Part shown: positions 18,574 through 29,568 of the stretch, piece by piece
Numbering within the stretch: the stretch's first letter is position 1
How the letters are laid out: every line of letters starts with the position of its first letter
From: Vreelandella zhaodongensis
Lineage (GTDB): Bacteria; Pseudomonadota; Gammaproteobacteria; Pseudomonadales; Halomonadaceae
Direction: 5' to 3'
Length of the DNA: 64,000 bases
Assembly (NCBI RefSeq): GCF_013415115.1
Contig: NZ_JACCDD010000002.1
Span: 609,725 to 673,724, forward strand
Program-made: the position numbers and the translations under genes
The notes under the pieces: model-generated
What the model was told of the DNA's origin: nothing
The model's database searches: none
Seen by the model: only the letters and a program-made list of their open reading frames with translations

Positions 18574-20262
18574 TTACTTGGTTCGCATCCCTTTACCCAC
18601 GCTTGGGTCATTCTCAATGTTGCGCGTAATAACATACTGCTGCGCGACCGAGATAATGTTGTTGACCACCCAGTAGATAACGAGACCAGCCGGGAACCAC
18701 AGGAAGAAGAAGGTGAAAATGATTGGCAGCATTTTCATAATCTTCGCCTGCATGGGGTCTGGCGGTGTTGGGTTCAGCAGCTGCTGAACATACATCGAGA
18801 TACCCATCAAGATCGGCAAAATGAAGTAGGGATCTTTAACCGACAGATCCTGAATCCAGAACATGAACGGTGCGTGACGCAGTTCAACCGACTCTAACAA
18901 CATCCAGTAAAGTGCGATAAACACCGGCATTTGTACCAGAATGGGTAAACAGCCACCCAGAGGATTGATTTTTTCCTTCTGGTAGAACTTCATCATCTCC
19001 TGAGACATTTTCTGGCGGTCATCGCCATACATCTCCTTGAGACGCTGCATTTCCGGGCCGAGCTTACGCATACGCGCCATCGACTTATAGGCCTTGGCGG
19101 AAAGCGGGAAGAGGGCCAATTTCACCAATACGGTCAGCAGTACAATTGACCAGCCCCAGTTACCGACGATGTCGTGGATTTTATCCAGTAACCAGAACAG
19201 CGGATTGGCGATAAACCAAAGCCAGCCGTAATCCACGGTCAAGCGTAGATTCGGAGCGACCTGTTCAAGATAGTCTTGAACCTTAGGACCCATATAGAGA
19301 GTCGCGCCTAAAGAAGCTTCACTGTTGGCGGCAATACTTGTTGTGGGGCCTGCAAAAGCGGCTACGTTACGATCGCGTGAATCAGTCGTTGCGTAGTAAA
19401 GGTTTTGCTGGTTTTGCGGGGGAGCCCAGGCAGATACAAAGTAGTGCTGGATAATTGCTACCCAACCACCTTGGGCATCGCGGTTCTCAAAACGGCCACG
19501 CTGGATATCGTCAAAATCGATTTTGTCGTAGCGAGTATCCGGCGTTGAGTAGGCAGCTCCCAGGTAGGAACTCATGCCCATAGCGACGCCACTGGATGGA
19601 TCTGGACTGTTATCACGCGCTAATTGACCGATGAAACGCGCACTAACCGGTGCATCTGTATTGTTCGCTAAATAATAGCTGACATCGACCGCATAGCTTC
19701 CGCGTGCAAAGGTAAGTCGCTTGATAACGTCGACACCGTTGATTTCGGCCACCAAATCAACGCTTAGCTGATCGTCATTATCACCCAGACGGTACTCTGT
19801 ACGCTCAGGTGTGAAGACAATACGGCTAGCTTGACCATCCAGTTGGAGACCTGAACGAGCGACATAGCTACGCGTCGCGTTGTCCGACAGCAACACGTAG
19901 TTGCGATCTGAATCCAAAGTCAACTTATGCTGTGGTAGCGCTGCATACACAATATCGCCGCCATGCGGGTCAATGCGCAGGTCTAGGACATCCGTGGTGA
20001 CCGCAATAAAATCTCGGCTTGCGGTGTCACTCTCGGACGCATCTGGAATGCCTTCGCTGATGGCATTTTGTGGTGCTGATGCACTGGGTACAGCGAAGTC
20101 GCCGTCATTGCTAGTATCGCTGACGGGGGCTCCATTGTTACGTTGAGTGATCTCAGGCGTCGAATCATAGGTTGTCTGCCCGTAATCCTGATTCCACTGC
20201 ACAACCAATAAGTAGGCAAGTAATGCTAGTGGAATCAGTAATAAAAGTCGTTTTACGTCCAT
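18574..20262 (-). CDS. yidC: Membrane protein insertase YidC
   Basis: 562-residue Oxa1-family insertase that places and folds inner-membrane proteins, alone or with SecYEG. An N-terminal transmembrane segment (about 4-21, RLLLLIPLALLAYLL) is followed by the large periplasmic domain (about 55-340). The conserved insertase core then follows, with IVGNWGWSIVLLTVLVKL, QKEKINPLGGCLPILVQMPV and FLWFPAGLVIYWVVNNI. It lies 115 bases after rnpA; yidD, usually found between them, is missing. Confidence 0.97.
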   Translation of the reverse strand: MDVKRLLLLIPLALLAYLLVVQWNQDYGQTTYDSTPEITQRNNGAPVSDTSNDGDFAVPSASAPQNAISEGIPDASESDTASRDFIAVTTDVLDLRIDPHGGDIVYAALPQHKLTLDSDRNYVLLSDNATRSYVARSGLQLDGQASRIVFTPERTEYRLGDNDDQLSVDLVAEINGVDVIKRLTFARGSYAVDVSYYLANNTDAPVSARFIGQLARDNSPDPSSGVAMGMSSYLGAAYSTPDTRYDKIDFDDIQRGRFENRDAQGGWVAIIQHYFVSAWAPPQNQQNLYYATTDSRDRNVAAFAGPTTSIAANSEASLGATLYMGPKVQDYLEQVAPNLRLTVDYGWLWFIANPLFWLLDKIHDIVGNWGWSIVLLTVLVKLALFPLSAKAYKSMARMRKLGPEMQRLKEMYGDDRQKMSQEMMKFYQKEKINPLGGCLPILVQMPVFIALYWMLLESVELRHAPFMFWIQDLSVKDPYFILPILMGISMYVQQLLNPTPPDPMQAKIMKMLPIIFTFFFLWFPAGLVIYWVVNNIISVAQQYVITRNIENDPSVGKGMRTK

Positions 20263-20377
20263 GAGGGTTCTGCCCGATGGGTGGTGAACATGCTAATGGC
20301 GCAGTGTCATTTACTCGACCCAAGACACGCGAAAGCCTGCCAAACGGCAGGCCGAGGTCGAGCGGCGAGGTGTGTCG

Positions 20378-20782
20378 TCAAGCGTCACGTGTTACGCCAT
20401 TAGGCGGAGAAACGGCGACCGCCTTTGCGTCGTGCTGAAGTCGTTTCCACATGCCGTGTAACTGGCGAAAAAGCGTTTCGTTGTCGATATCCTGTACGCC
20501 ACGTTTAGCCAATATCACGATATCCACAGAGGGTAGGTGATCCTGGCGGTGACGAACGGATTCCCGAACAAGTCGCTTAAAGCGGTTGCGATCAACAGCA
20601 AGCTTCACATTTTTTTTGCTGACCACCAGTCCAACGCGAGGGTGCCCGCGGGTAGTCAGACGCGCTAGCGCCATCATACCTTTACCATGAACTTTCAGGT
20701 CTGCCTGTTCAAACACGTGACTATAGTCCCCGGCATTTAACAAACGTAAGCACCGGGGAAAGCCTTGATGCAGCACACGCAA
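20378..20782 (-). CDS. rnpA: Ribonuclease P protein component
   Basis: Basic protein of up to 134 residues that assists the RNase P RNA in removing tRNA 5' leaders. FPRCLRLLNAGDYSHVF is the usual N-terminus, and GHPRVGLVVSKKNVKLAVDRNR followed by FKRLVRESVR is the RNA-binding signature. No ATG is available near the expected start: the frame opens with TTG at 20782, 8 bases after the rpmH stop, and a GTG at 20776 is the alternative. The last 20 residues extend past the normal family end. Confidence 0.93.
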   Translation of the reverse strand: MRVLHQGFPRCLRLLNAGDYSHVFEQADLKVHGKGMMALARLTTRGHPRVGLVVSKKNVKLAVDRNRFKRLVRESVRHRQDHLPSVDIVILAKRGVQDIDNETLFRQLHGMWKRLQHDAKAVAVSPPNGVTRDA

Positions 20783-20789
20783 TCCGAGA

Positions 20790-20924
20790 TCAGGCGCTCA
20801 GACGCTTGCGGCCTTTGGCACGGCGGCGTGCGATAACGGCACGGCCGTTTTTGGTTGCCATACGAGCACGGAAGCCATGCGCGCGCTTGCGCTTGAGAAC
20901 GCTAGGTTGAAAAGTGCGTTTCAT
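20790..20924 (-). CDS. rpmH: 50S ribosomal protein L34
   Basis: 44-residue very basic ribosomal protein. It begins [18 protein letters not shown] and ends KGRKRLSA, matching L34 along its full length. It is the first gene of the minus-strand origin cluster, with its promoter in the rpmH-dnaA intergenic region and rnpA immediately downstream. Confidence 0.98.
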   Translation of the reverse strand: MKRTFQPSVLKRKRAHGFRARMATKNGRAVIARRRAKGRKRLSA

Positions 20925-21109
20925 AACTCGTTATTCCCACGTGGTTTAGGACGGAAATTGAATTCCAAAAGGCCCGGTCCAGTGAGGAACTAGCCGGGGA
21001 GTTTCAATTCAAGACCGGAAATTGTAGAGACTTCCGGCGCTAGGTGCAATTTTTCCTTGCATAAAAAGCGTGATCAAGGCAATGCCGGAGGGCAATGGGT
21101 CGTTTTCAC

Positions 21110-21410
21110 GTTAACCAACCATATCACTACTATTACTAATTAAGTTATTTAAAACCAACTGTTATTAATAGTGGGGATACTAATTGTGGATAAGCGATTT
21201 TAAATGATTAATATCAAGATATTGAAGATATAAAAAATCTGTGGATAAGCAACGAATAAGCCTTAAATAAGCTGTTGATTAGGTGTGATCAACAGGCAAG
21301 AACTTGGCTCGGAGTAGAGTTGTCCTCAAGCTACCAGCGATTTTTCCTTAGCCCTTACGAGCAGTTGTCCACAGGGTAAAAAGAGGCCTGAGTGCGTGTG
21401 GATAACCGGC
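21110..21410. other. Probable chromosomal replication origin (oriC) and dnaA/rpmH promoter region
   Basis: The 534 bases between rpmH and dnaA hold no gene. The segment 21113-21245 is very AT-rich. Three perfect DnaA boxes are present, read as TGTGGATAA at 21185-21193, 21240-21248 and 21397-21405, with a one-mismatch box TTGTCCACA in the opposite orientation at 21365-21373. A GATC lies in TGATCAACAGG near 21287. Pseudomonads have oriC in this same rpmH-dnaA interval. Some boxes may instead serve dnaA autoregulation. Confidence 0.8.
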
Positions 21411-21458
21411 TCGTTGGGCGCTACAATGGTCGGCCGTTTTCAACTGATGGTGAGATGA

Positions 21459-22928
21459 GTGTCACTCGCGCTTTGGCAACAGTGCCTGGACTACCTGCAG
21501 GACGAACTGAATTCACAGCAGTTCAATACCTGGATACGTCCGCTGCAGGCAGAAGAAGGAGAGACCAATGAGCTTCGCTTATTGGCGCCGAACCGCTTTG
21601 TGCGCGACTGGGTGAGTGATAAGTATGCAAAGCGTATTAGTGAACTAATGCGTGAGCTTGCGCCGTCTAAACCTCCTAAAGTTAGTTTAACAGTGGGGAG
21701 TCGCCAGACGGCTGCGCCCGCCCCGCAGCCAAGAGAATTAGGGAACCCCATTTCAGCGACTCCGGCTCGACCGTCAGCGCCAGCGGTTCATACATCATCA
21801 CGTCGTGATAATAGCGACGAGCGTGATATAGATAGGCTGCGGGAAGATAATTCTGCAAACCGTCGTGGCAATGAACGCCAAGTTCAAGTTGAAGGTAGCT
21901 TGAAACACAACAGTGGTCTCAATCCTAATTTTACCTTCGATACCTTTGTTGAAGGTAAATCGAACCAACTTGCTCGTGCGGCATCACGCCAGGTATCTGA
22001 AAACCCTGGTGGCGCATATAACCCACTGTTTTTATACGGTGGTGTTGGCTTGGGTAAAACCCACTTGATGCACGCAGTAGGCAACGCGTTGGCTGGCCGC
22101 CGTGAGAATGCCCGTGTGGTGTATCTACACTCTGAGCGTTTTGTCGCAGACATGGTGAAAGCACTCCAGCTAAACGCGATTAACGACTTCAAGCGCTTTT
22201 ACCGCAGTGTGGATGCTCTACTGATTGATGATATTCAGTTTTTTGCTGGTAAAGAGCGCTCCCAGGAGGAGTTTTTCCACACCTTTAATGCACTGTTAGA
22301 GGGCGGTCAGCAGATGATCCTGACATCTGATCGTTATCCCAAAGAGATCAGTGGTGTTGAGGAGCGTTTGAAGTCAAGGTTTGGCTGGGGTCTGACCGTG
22401 GCTATTGAGCCACCGGAGCTTGAAACCCGTGTCGCTATTTTGATGAAAAAAGCAGACCAGGCGAAAGTAGATCTCCCACATGACGCTGCCTTCTTTATCG
22501 CTCAGAAAATTCGCTCAAACGTGCGTGAGCTTGAAGGGGCGCTGAAAAAAGTTATTGCTGACTCGCACTTCATGGGTAAAACCATCACCCAGGACTTTAT
22601 TCGCGAATCGCTTAAAGATTTATTGGCGCTGCAGGATAAACAGGTGGGGGTCGATAATATTCAGCGTACCGTTGCTGAATATTACAAGATCAAAGTCGCT
22701 GATTTACTTTCAAAGCGGCGTTCTCGCTCCGTCGCGAGACCACGGCAAGTGGCAATGGCGCTAGCCAAGGAACTGACTAACCACAGCCTGCCTGAAATAG
22801 GTGATGCTTTTGGGGGGCGCGACCATACCACCGTGCTTCATGCCTGTCGTAAGGTAAAAGCGTTACAAGAAGAAAATGCGGATATCCGCGAGGATTACAA
22901 AAATCTTCTTCGCCTGCTAACTAGTTAA
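21459..22928 (+). CDS. dnaA: Chromosomal replication initiator DnaA (GTG start)
   Basis: AAA+ initiator of 489 residues that binds DnaA boxes and opens the origin. Domain I begins [20 protein letters not shown], a low-complexity linker (about 80-150) follows, and the ATPase domain has Walker [10 protein letters not shown] (194-202) and Walker B LLIDDIQF. Domain IV ends with the box-contacting [18 protein letters not shown]. The start is GTG with GGTGAGA upstream, as in many pseudomonads. dnaN follows after 56 bases. Confidence 0.98.
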   Translation: MSLALWQQCLDYLQDELNSQQFNTWIRPLQAEEGETNELRLLAPNRFVRDWVSDKYAKRISELMRELAPSKPPKVSLTVGSRQTAAPAPQPRELGNPISATPARPSAPAVHTSSRRDNSDERDIDRLREDNSANRRGNERQVQVEGSLKHNSGLNPNFTFDTFVEGKSNQLARAASRQVSENPGGAYNPLFLYGGVGLGKTHLMHAVGNALAGRRENARVVYLHSERFVADMVKALQLNAINDFKRFYRSVDALLIDDIQFFAGKERSQEEFFHTFNALLEGGQQMILTSDRYPKEISGVEERLKSRFGWGLTVAIEPPELETRVAILMKKADQAKVDLPHDAAFFIAQKIRSNVRELEGALKKVIADSHFMGKTITQDFIRESLKDLLALQDKQVGVDNIQRTVAEYYKIKVADLLSKRRSRSVARPRQVAMALAKELTNHSLPEIGDAFGGRDHTTVLHACRKVKALQEENADIREDYKNLLRLLTS

Positions 22929-22984
22929 CCCATTTTATTTGGGCCTGCCATGTGGGCCCTTGATGATACAAAACCGGAGTATCG

Positions 22985-24088
22985 ATGAAATTTACCATTT
23001 CCCGAGAGGCGCTGCTTCGCCCGCTGACTCTGGTGGCAGGCGTAGTCGAACGACGCCAAACGCTGCCTGTGCTCTCTAATGTACTGATCCAAGTAGAGGG
23101 TGATCAGGTTGCTTTAACGGGCACAGATCTAGAAGTTGAACTGATCGGGCGTACGGTGGCAAGCCAAGTAGATCAAGAGGGCGCGGCGACTGTTCCTGCC
23201 CGTAAGCTGATGGATATCTGTAAATCGCTGCCTGATCAATCAGAGATTCAACTGGGTGTTGAAGATGGGCGAGCAGTGCTGCGCAGTGGCCGCTCCCGTT
23301 TTACGCTTTCAACGTTGCCGGTTGCTGAATTCCCCAATATTGAAGATGCTGATGGAAGCCAAGAGTTAAGCGTTCCACGAGGCATTTTGAAGCACTTGAT
23401 CGAGTCGACATCATTCGCCATGGCGCAGCAGGATGTTCGCTATTACCTCAATGGTATGTTGCTCGAAATACAAAGTAACTTGCTACGCACGGTGGCTACC
23501 GATGGTCACCGTCTGGCGATGTGCTCACGGCCTATTGATGTTGTGGTTGATCAGTCTCAGAAGCTCATTGTGCCACGTAAAGGCATTTTAGAGCTTTCTC
23601 GCCTGTTAGATGACAGCGATGAACCGGTGAGCCTGACGCTGGGTTCAACCCATGTGCGTGCCCACACAGGTGACTTTACGTTTACCTCTAAGCTGATTGA
23701 CGGCAAGTTTCCTGATTATGAACGCGTTGTGCCACGCAACGGCGATAAGGTATTAATCGCCGAGCGCGCTGAGCTGCGACAGGTCTTATCTCGCACCGCG
23801 ATTCTCTCTAACGAGAAATACCGTGGTGTGCGGCTGTATCTTGAGGAAAACAACCTGAAGGTAATGGCCAATAACCCTGAACAGGAAGAAGCCGAAGAGA
23901 ATGTGGCCGTTGAGTATAATGGTGGCGCCATGGAAGTTGGCTTTAATGTTGGTTATCTAGTGGATGTACTGTCGGTACTTGATGAAGATCGCGTTCAGAT
24001 GACGCTAGCGGATCCAAATAGCAGTGCATTATTAGAAGAGCCGGGCGGCGGCGATGCGCTCTATGTTGTTATGCCGATGCGTCTATAA
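22985..24088 (+). CDS. dnaN: DNA polymerase III beta sliding clamp
   Basis: 367-residue ring-forming clamp that tethers the replicative polymerase and other enzymes to DNA. Three repeated clamp folds are expected. The start MKFTISREALLRPLTLVAGV, the middle RTVATDGHRLAM and the end DPNSSALLEEPG...YVVMPMRL are characteristic. CGGAG lies 6 bases before the ATG. A terminator after the gene separates it from recF. Confidence 0.98.
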   Translation: MKFTISREALLRPLTLVAGVVERRQTLPVLSNVLIQVEGDQVALTGTDLEVELIGRTVASQVDQEGAATVPARKLMDICKSLPDQSEIQLGVEDGRAVLRSGRSRFTLSTLPVAEFPNIEDADGSQELSVPRGILKHLIESTSFAMAQQDVRYYLNGMLLEIQSNLLRTVATDGHRLAMCSRPIDVVVDQSQKLIVPRKGILELSRLLDDSDEPVSLTLGSTHVRAHTGDFTFTSKLIDGKFPDYERVVPRNGDKVLIAERAELRQVLSRTAILSNEKYRGVRLYLEENNLKVMANNPEQEEAEENVAVEYNGGAMEVGFNVGYLVDVLSVLDEDRVQMTLADPNSSALLEEPGGGDALYVVMPMRL

Positions 24089-24111
24089 CTGCTATAAGTC
24101 ACTAACGATGG

Positions 24112-24141
24112 CGGCGCTTCTCAGAGTAGAAGCGCCGTTTT
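24112..24141 (+). terminator. dnaN terminator
   Basis: CGGCGCTTCT (24112-24121) pairs with AGAAGCGCCG (24128-24137), followed by TTTT. It lies between dnaN and recF, so part of recF expression may depend on its own promoter or on read-through. Confidence 0.85.
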
Positions 24142-24193
24142 CGCGTTTAGCACGGGTGGCAAGATTAATGGTCTTACTTAATGGCAATGGCTG

Positions 24194-25297
24194 ATGAGTG
24201 TGAAGCGGCTTAACTTCCAAGGATTGCGCAATCTAGCGCCTGTCGAGATGTGTCCATCATCACGAATAAATGTGATTTACGGCATGAATGGCAGTGGTAA
24301 AACTAGCTTGCTGGAAGGCATTCATATTCTTGGTATGGGAAGGTCTTTTCGCACCCGACAGCTTAAGCATGCCATTCAAGCTGAAGCGCCGTATATGACG
24401 CTCTACGGCCGATTGTCAGGTGACCCTGAGGTTTCCATAGGGGTGAGGCGTTTGCGTGCTCAGCGAGAGCTTGAGCTGCGCTTGCGAGGTGAAAAAGGTG
24501 TACGCTTAGCCGAGCTGGTTGAAGCGATGCCGCTGCAGCTTATTAATCCTGATGCTTTTCGTCTGCTTGAAGGGTCGCCTGCTGGGCGAAGGGAGTTTTT
24601 GGATTGGGGAGTGTTTCACGTGAAACATCATTTCCTCGAAGCTTGGAAGCGGACACGTCGAGCAGTGAAACATCGGAATGCGCTTCTTAGGCGTGGTAGA
24701 ATAGTGCCAAGTGAAATAGCGGTATGGGAGCACGAGCTAGCGCTATGGGGTGAGCAAATGGATATGCTGCGGCAGGCATGGTTTAGTGAGTTCTTGCCGG
24801 TATTTGATGCAACGCTCAACAAGCTGATTCCTTTGCCAGGTTTAACGCTGCGGTATGCAAGAGGATGGGATAAGCAGCGCTCTCTTGCTGACGTGCTTCA
24901 CGATAGCCGTGAAACTGATCAGCAAATGGGTTTTACCCAGCAAGGCCCCCAGCGAGCGGATTTACGGATTAGGCTAAACAAGCAACCCGCTGTTGAAGTA
25001 CTTTCCAGAGGCCAGCAAAAATTAGTGGTAAGCGCATTGAAGCTTGCTCAAGGTCGGCTTCTGGAAAGTATTGCACAACGACACTGTGTTTATTTAATTG
25101 ACGACTTGCCTGCGGAGCTAGATGAACAGCATCGCCTTAAATTTTGCAATTTGCTTGAAGAGATGCAGTGTCAGGCATTTATTACTAGCGTCGAACCCAC
25201 CGCGCTTCGAGGTATATGGAAACCCTCTACAGATATCGGCATGTTTCACGTGAAACATACTGAACTTGGGTTGAGCCAGTTACTGCCGGATGGGTAG
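24194..25297 (+). CDS. recF: DNA replication/repair protein RecF
   Basis: SMC-like ATPase of 367 residues that helps load RecA at single-strand gaps. Walker A GMNGSGKTS begins at residue 30, and LSRGQQKLVVSALKLAQ (signature) and YLIDDLPAELDEQHR (Walker B/D-loop) are in the C-terminal third. Two perfect parS palindromes fall inside the gene and encode FHVKH at about residues 141-145 and 351-355. The first is in the loop after the REFLDWG motif and the second lies in the variable tail. The ribosome binding site is weak. gyrB starts 39 bases downstream. Confidence 0.96.
   Translation: MSVKRLNFQGLRNLAPVEMCPSSRINVIYGMNGSGKTSLLEGIHILGMGRSFRTRQLKHAIQAEAPYMTLYGRLSGDPEVSIGVRRLRAQRELELRLRGEKGVRLAELVEAMPLQLINPDAFRLLEGSPAGRREFLDWGVFHVKHHFLEAWKRTRRAVKHRNALLRRGRIVPSEIAVWEHELALWGEQMDMLRQAWFSEFLPVFDATLNKLIPLPGLTLRYARGWDKQRSLADVLHDSRETDQQMGFTQQGPQRADLRIRLNKQPAVEVLSRGQQKLVVSALKLAQGRLLESIAQRHCVYLIDDLPAELDEQHRLKFCNLLEEMQCQAFITSVEPTALRGIWKPSTDIGMFHVKHTELGLSQLLPDG
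24612..24627. other. parS site 1 (inside recF)
   Basis: TGTTTCACGTGAAACA, a perfect 16-bp match to the canonical bacterial parS palindrome that ParB binds for chromosome segregation. It is embedded in recF codons about 140-145. Confidence 0.93.
25242..25257. other. parS site 2 (inside recF)
   Basis: A second perfect copy of the 16-bp parS palindrome, in recF codons about 350-355 near the 3' end of the gene. Confidence 0.93.
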
Positions 25298-27757
<2,460 letters not shown>

Positions 27758-27766
27758 CGGTCTGTG

Positions 27767-27796
27767 TTTTTAGTGTTTCACGTGAAACACTAAAAA
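27767..27796. other. parS site 3 within a 30-bp perfect palindrome
   Basis: The parS core TGTTTCACGTGAAACA is at 27774-27789. Here symmetry extends outward by seven more bases each side (TTTTTAG...CTAAAAA), giving a 30-bp perfect palindrome just after the gyrB stop. The extension gives it the look of a hairpin, but the adjacent downstream structure is the better terminator. Confidence 0.92.
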
Positions 27797-27810
27797 TGGC
27801 TTAAATACCT

Positions 27811-27846
27811 AAAGCGCCGCTTCTTTCTTAGAAGCGGCGCTTTTTT
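27811..27846 (+). terminator. gyrB terminator
   Basis: AAGCGCCGCTTCT (27812-27824) pairs with AGAAGCGGCGCTT (27830-27842), loop TTCTT, followed by a T-run. This is a strong intrinsic terminator closing the dnaA-gyrB block. Confidence 0.93.
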
Positions 27847-27970
27847 GTTAAAAGATGAGAGGCAAAGCGAAGGGCATGATCGGAAGGTATGTTTTTTTAA
27901 AAAAGGTTGGTTTTATAAAGAGTACATTTTCTGGAAGAGTTCGCTCCATTGTGGAAGAGAGTGGGAGCTG

Positions 27971-28549
27971 TTAATCGTGACAAAGCCAGTCTACAAATTG
28001 AGCCAGGTCGTGATAAATAGCCGCTTTCTCAAGACCGACGTTGTTGGTCAGCGTCTTTTCTCCCTTACCTGTTTTAACCAGTACAGTGTGGCAGCCAACA
28101 GCTTCACCTGCTTGAAGATCGCGCAGACTATCACCTACCATCCAGCTGCCCGTTAGGCTATCCATTCCTAAATACTGCTGAATCTGTAGGAGTAGCCCAG
28201 GTTTAGGTTTACGACACTGACACTGTTCATCAGGTCCGTGGGGGCAGTAAGCAATACAGGCAATGCTACCTCCCTCGGCTTCCACTAGAGCAGTTAAGCG
28301 CTCATGCATCCCATGTAGCGTGGCTTCATCATAATAGCCCCGAGCGATCCCCGACTGGTTTGTCGCAACAGCAACGGTAAACCCTGAGCGGGTTAGCTTG
28401 GCAATCGCACTGATAGCGCTAGGGTAAGGGATCCACTCTGCTAATGTTTTTATATAGGCATCAGAGTCATGATTGATAACGCCATCGCGGTCTAAAATCA
28501 CGAGCTTATTAGGACGTATCTTGAGGCTGTGCTTGTTTGAAAGAGGCAT
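27971..28549 (-). CDS. gmhB: D-glycero-beta-D-manno-heptose 1,7-bisphosphate 7-phosphatase
   Basis: HAD-family phosphatase of 192 residues that removes the 7-phosphate during ADP-heptose synthesis for LPS core. The catalytic ILDRDGVIN places the two aspartates at 20 and 22, and the zinc-binding loop CPHGPDEQCQC supplies C-x-H...C-x-C ligands. CRKPKPGLL and GSWMVGDSLRDLQAG complete the HAD motifs. It lies 9 bases after the kinase-like gene, so both are co-transcribed. Confidence 0.94.
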   Translation of the reverse strand: MPLSNKHSLKIRPNKLVILDRDGVINHDSDAYIKTLAEWIPYPSAISAIAKLTRSGFTVAVATNQSGIARGYYDEATLHGMHERLTALVEAEGGSIACIAYCPHGPDEQCQCRKPKPGLLLQIQQYLGMDSLTGSWMVGDSLRDLQAGEAVGCHTVLVKTGKGEKTLTNNVGLEKAAIYHDLAQFVDWLCHD

Positions 28550-28558
28550 TGCGCTACT

Positions 28559-29356
28559 CTATGTGGTTCTTAATTGTTGATCTAATGTGGATAACGCATC
28601 GAGTGTGATGGCGATTTTTTTTCCGTCGCTACCAAAACGATGAAAAGGAATACGCCTTAATCGCTTAAGGCGTGACAGCGATGTCAGGAAGCCCTCTCGA
28701 ACCTGAGGCTGTGCTTGGTTTAATCCAGCTAATAGGGCAGGGGGCAATTGCTCACGATGAAGCTCGCGCTTACTCAGCTTGCCGTAAAGAGAGAAAATAA
28801 AACAGTACCAATCTCTCACCATACAATTAATAGGCGTGTGGTATTTGCCTGGGTCGGTTTCAAAGTCGATAAACACAATGCTTTCTTGAGTCACTAAGAT
28901 GTTGCGGGCAAAGGCTTCACTTAAATAACACTGCCGCGCATGAACATCGTTTAATGCCTGGATACCCATTGTTAAGTAATGATCAATTTCTTCAACCTGT
29001 TGCGCTGCAAGTAACTTATCAAGCAGCGTCTGTGAAGGCGATTCCTCACTACCCACATCAGCAAGCAATATCGCATCAGGCGATTCGGCCAATATAGTAG
29101 GCACCGCAATGCCTGCCTTAGAAAGCGCTTTTATTCGTGCTGATTCATTAGTAATGCTTTGCTGTCCGCCTATATTCGGCACGGGCTTAAGCGCCTCAAC
29201 ACGGAGCCATTTAGCAAGCAAGCTGAGAGGAAGGTAGGCAAGGCGCGAGTTACGTTTGCTGGCTTTTTTTAACCATACCTTTTTTCCGTCAAGGGTATAA
29301 GAAGCTATGCTAGCTTGCTGATGAGGAAAGGTTTCAAAAAGAAAAAAATCGTACAT
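28559..29356 (-). CDS. LPS-kinase-like protein (Kdo/WaaP/Bud32 fold), function unknown
   Basis: 265-residue protein with a degenerate small-kinase pattern. Visible are a possible N-lobe lysine (KVWLKK, about 25-30), a glutamate helix (NESARIKALSKAGI), a hinge-like AILLADVG, and the catalytic-loop/metal pair SEAFARNILV...IVFIDFE. In the KdkA encoded further on the matching segment reads DLNARNILV...LIDLD, so here the catalytic Asp position appears to be Glu. It is upstream of and co-transcribed with gmhB, which suggests a role in LPS core modification. It could also be a pseudokinase. No signal peptide is seen. Confidence 0.65.
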   Translation of the reverse strand: MYDFFLFETFPHQQASIASYTLDGKKVWLKKASKRNSRLAYLPLSLLAKWLRVEALKPVPNIGGQQSITNESARIKALSKAGIAVPTILAESPDAILLADVGSEESPSQTLLDKLLAAQQVEEIDHYLTMGIQALNDVHARQCYLSEAFARNILVTQESIVFIDFETDPGKYHTPINCMVRDWYCFIFSLYGKLSKRELHREQLPPALLAGLNQAQPQVREGFLTSLSRLKRLRRIPFHRFGSDGKKIAITLDALSTLDQQLRTT

Positions 29357-29439
29357 AGTGCATTCCCTTGGCCAAGCAATGCGCTGCTTGGCTACCTGAT
29401 GAGAGTGTTCGCTATCAAATTTAACTAATCCTATCCCGA

Positions 29440-29455
29440 TGTTTCACGTGAAACA
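29440..29455. other. parS site 4
   Basis: A fourth perfect TGTTTCACGTGAAACA, in the intergenic region between the kinase-like gene and glyS. Confidence 0.93.
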
Positions 29456-29507
29456 AAAAAATCGCTGCCAGCATTTATCAGGATCTGTACAGGGAAGGAG
29501 GTCTATA

Positions 29508-29538
29508 TAAAAAAGCCCGGCACTTTAGCCGGGCTTTG
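29508..29538 (-). terminator. glyS terminator
   Basis: AAAGCCCGGC (29512-29521) pairs with GCCGGGCTTT (29528-29537) around ACTTTA. In the glyS direction the stem is followed by a T-run and TATA. Confidence 0.9.
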
Positions 29539-29568
29539 CTCAGAACGCTATTCGTCTGATACTGAGTA

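Noticed and set aside
27845..28156. A 103-codon plus-strand frame downstream of gyrB
   Set aside because: It begins inside the gyrB terminator, its second half is antisense to gmhB, and it shows no family motif.
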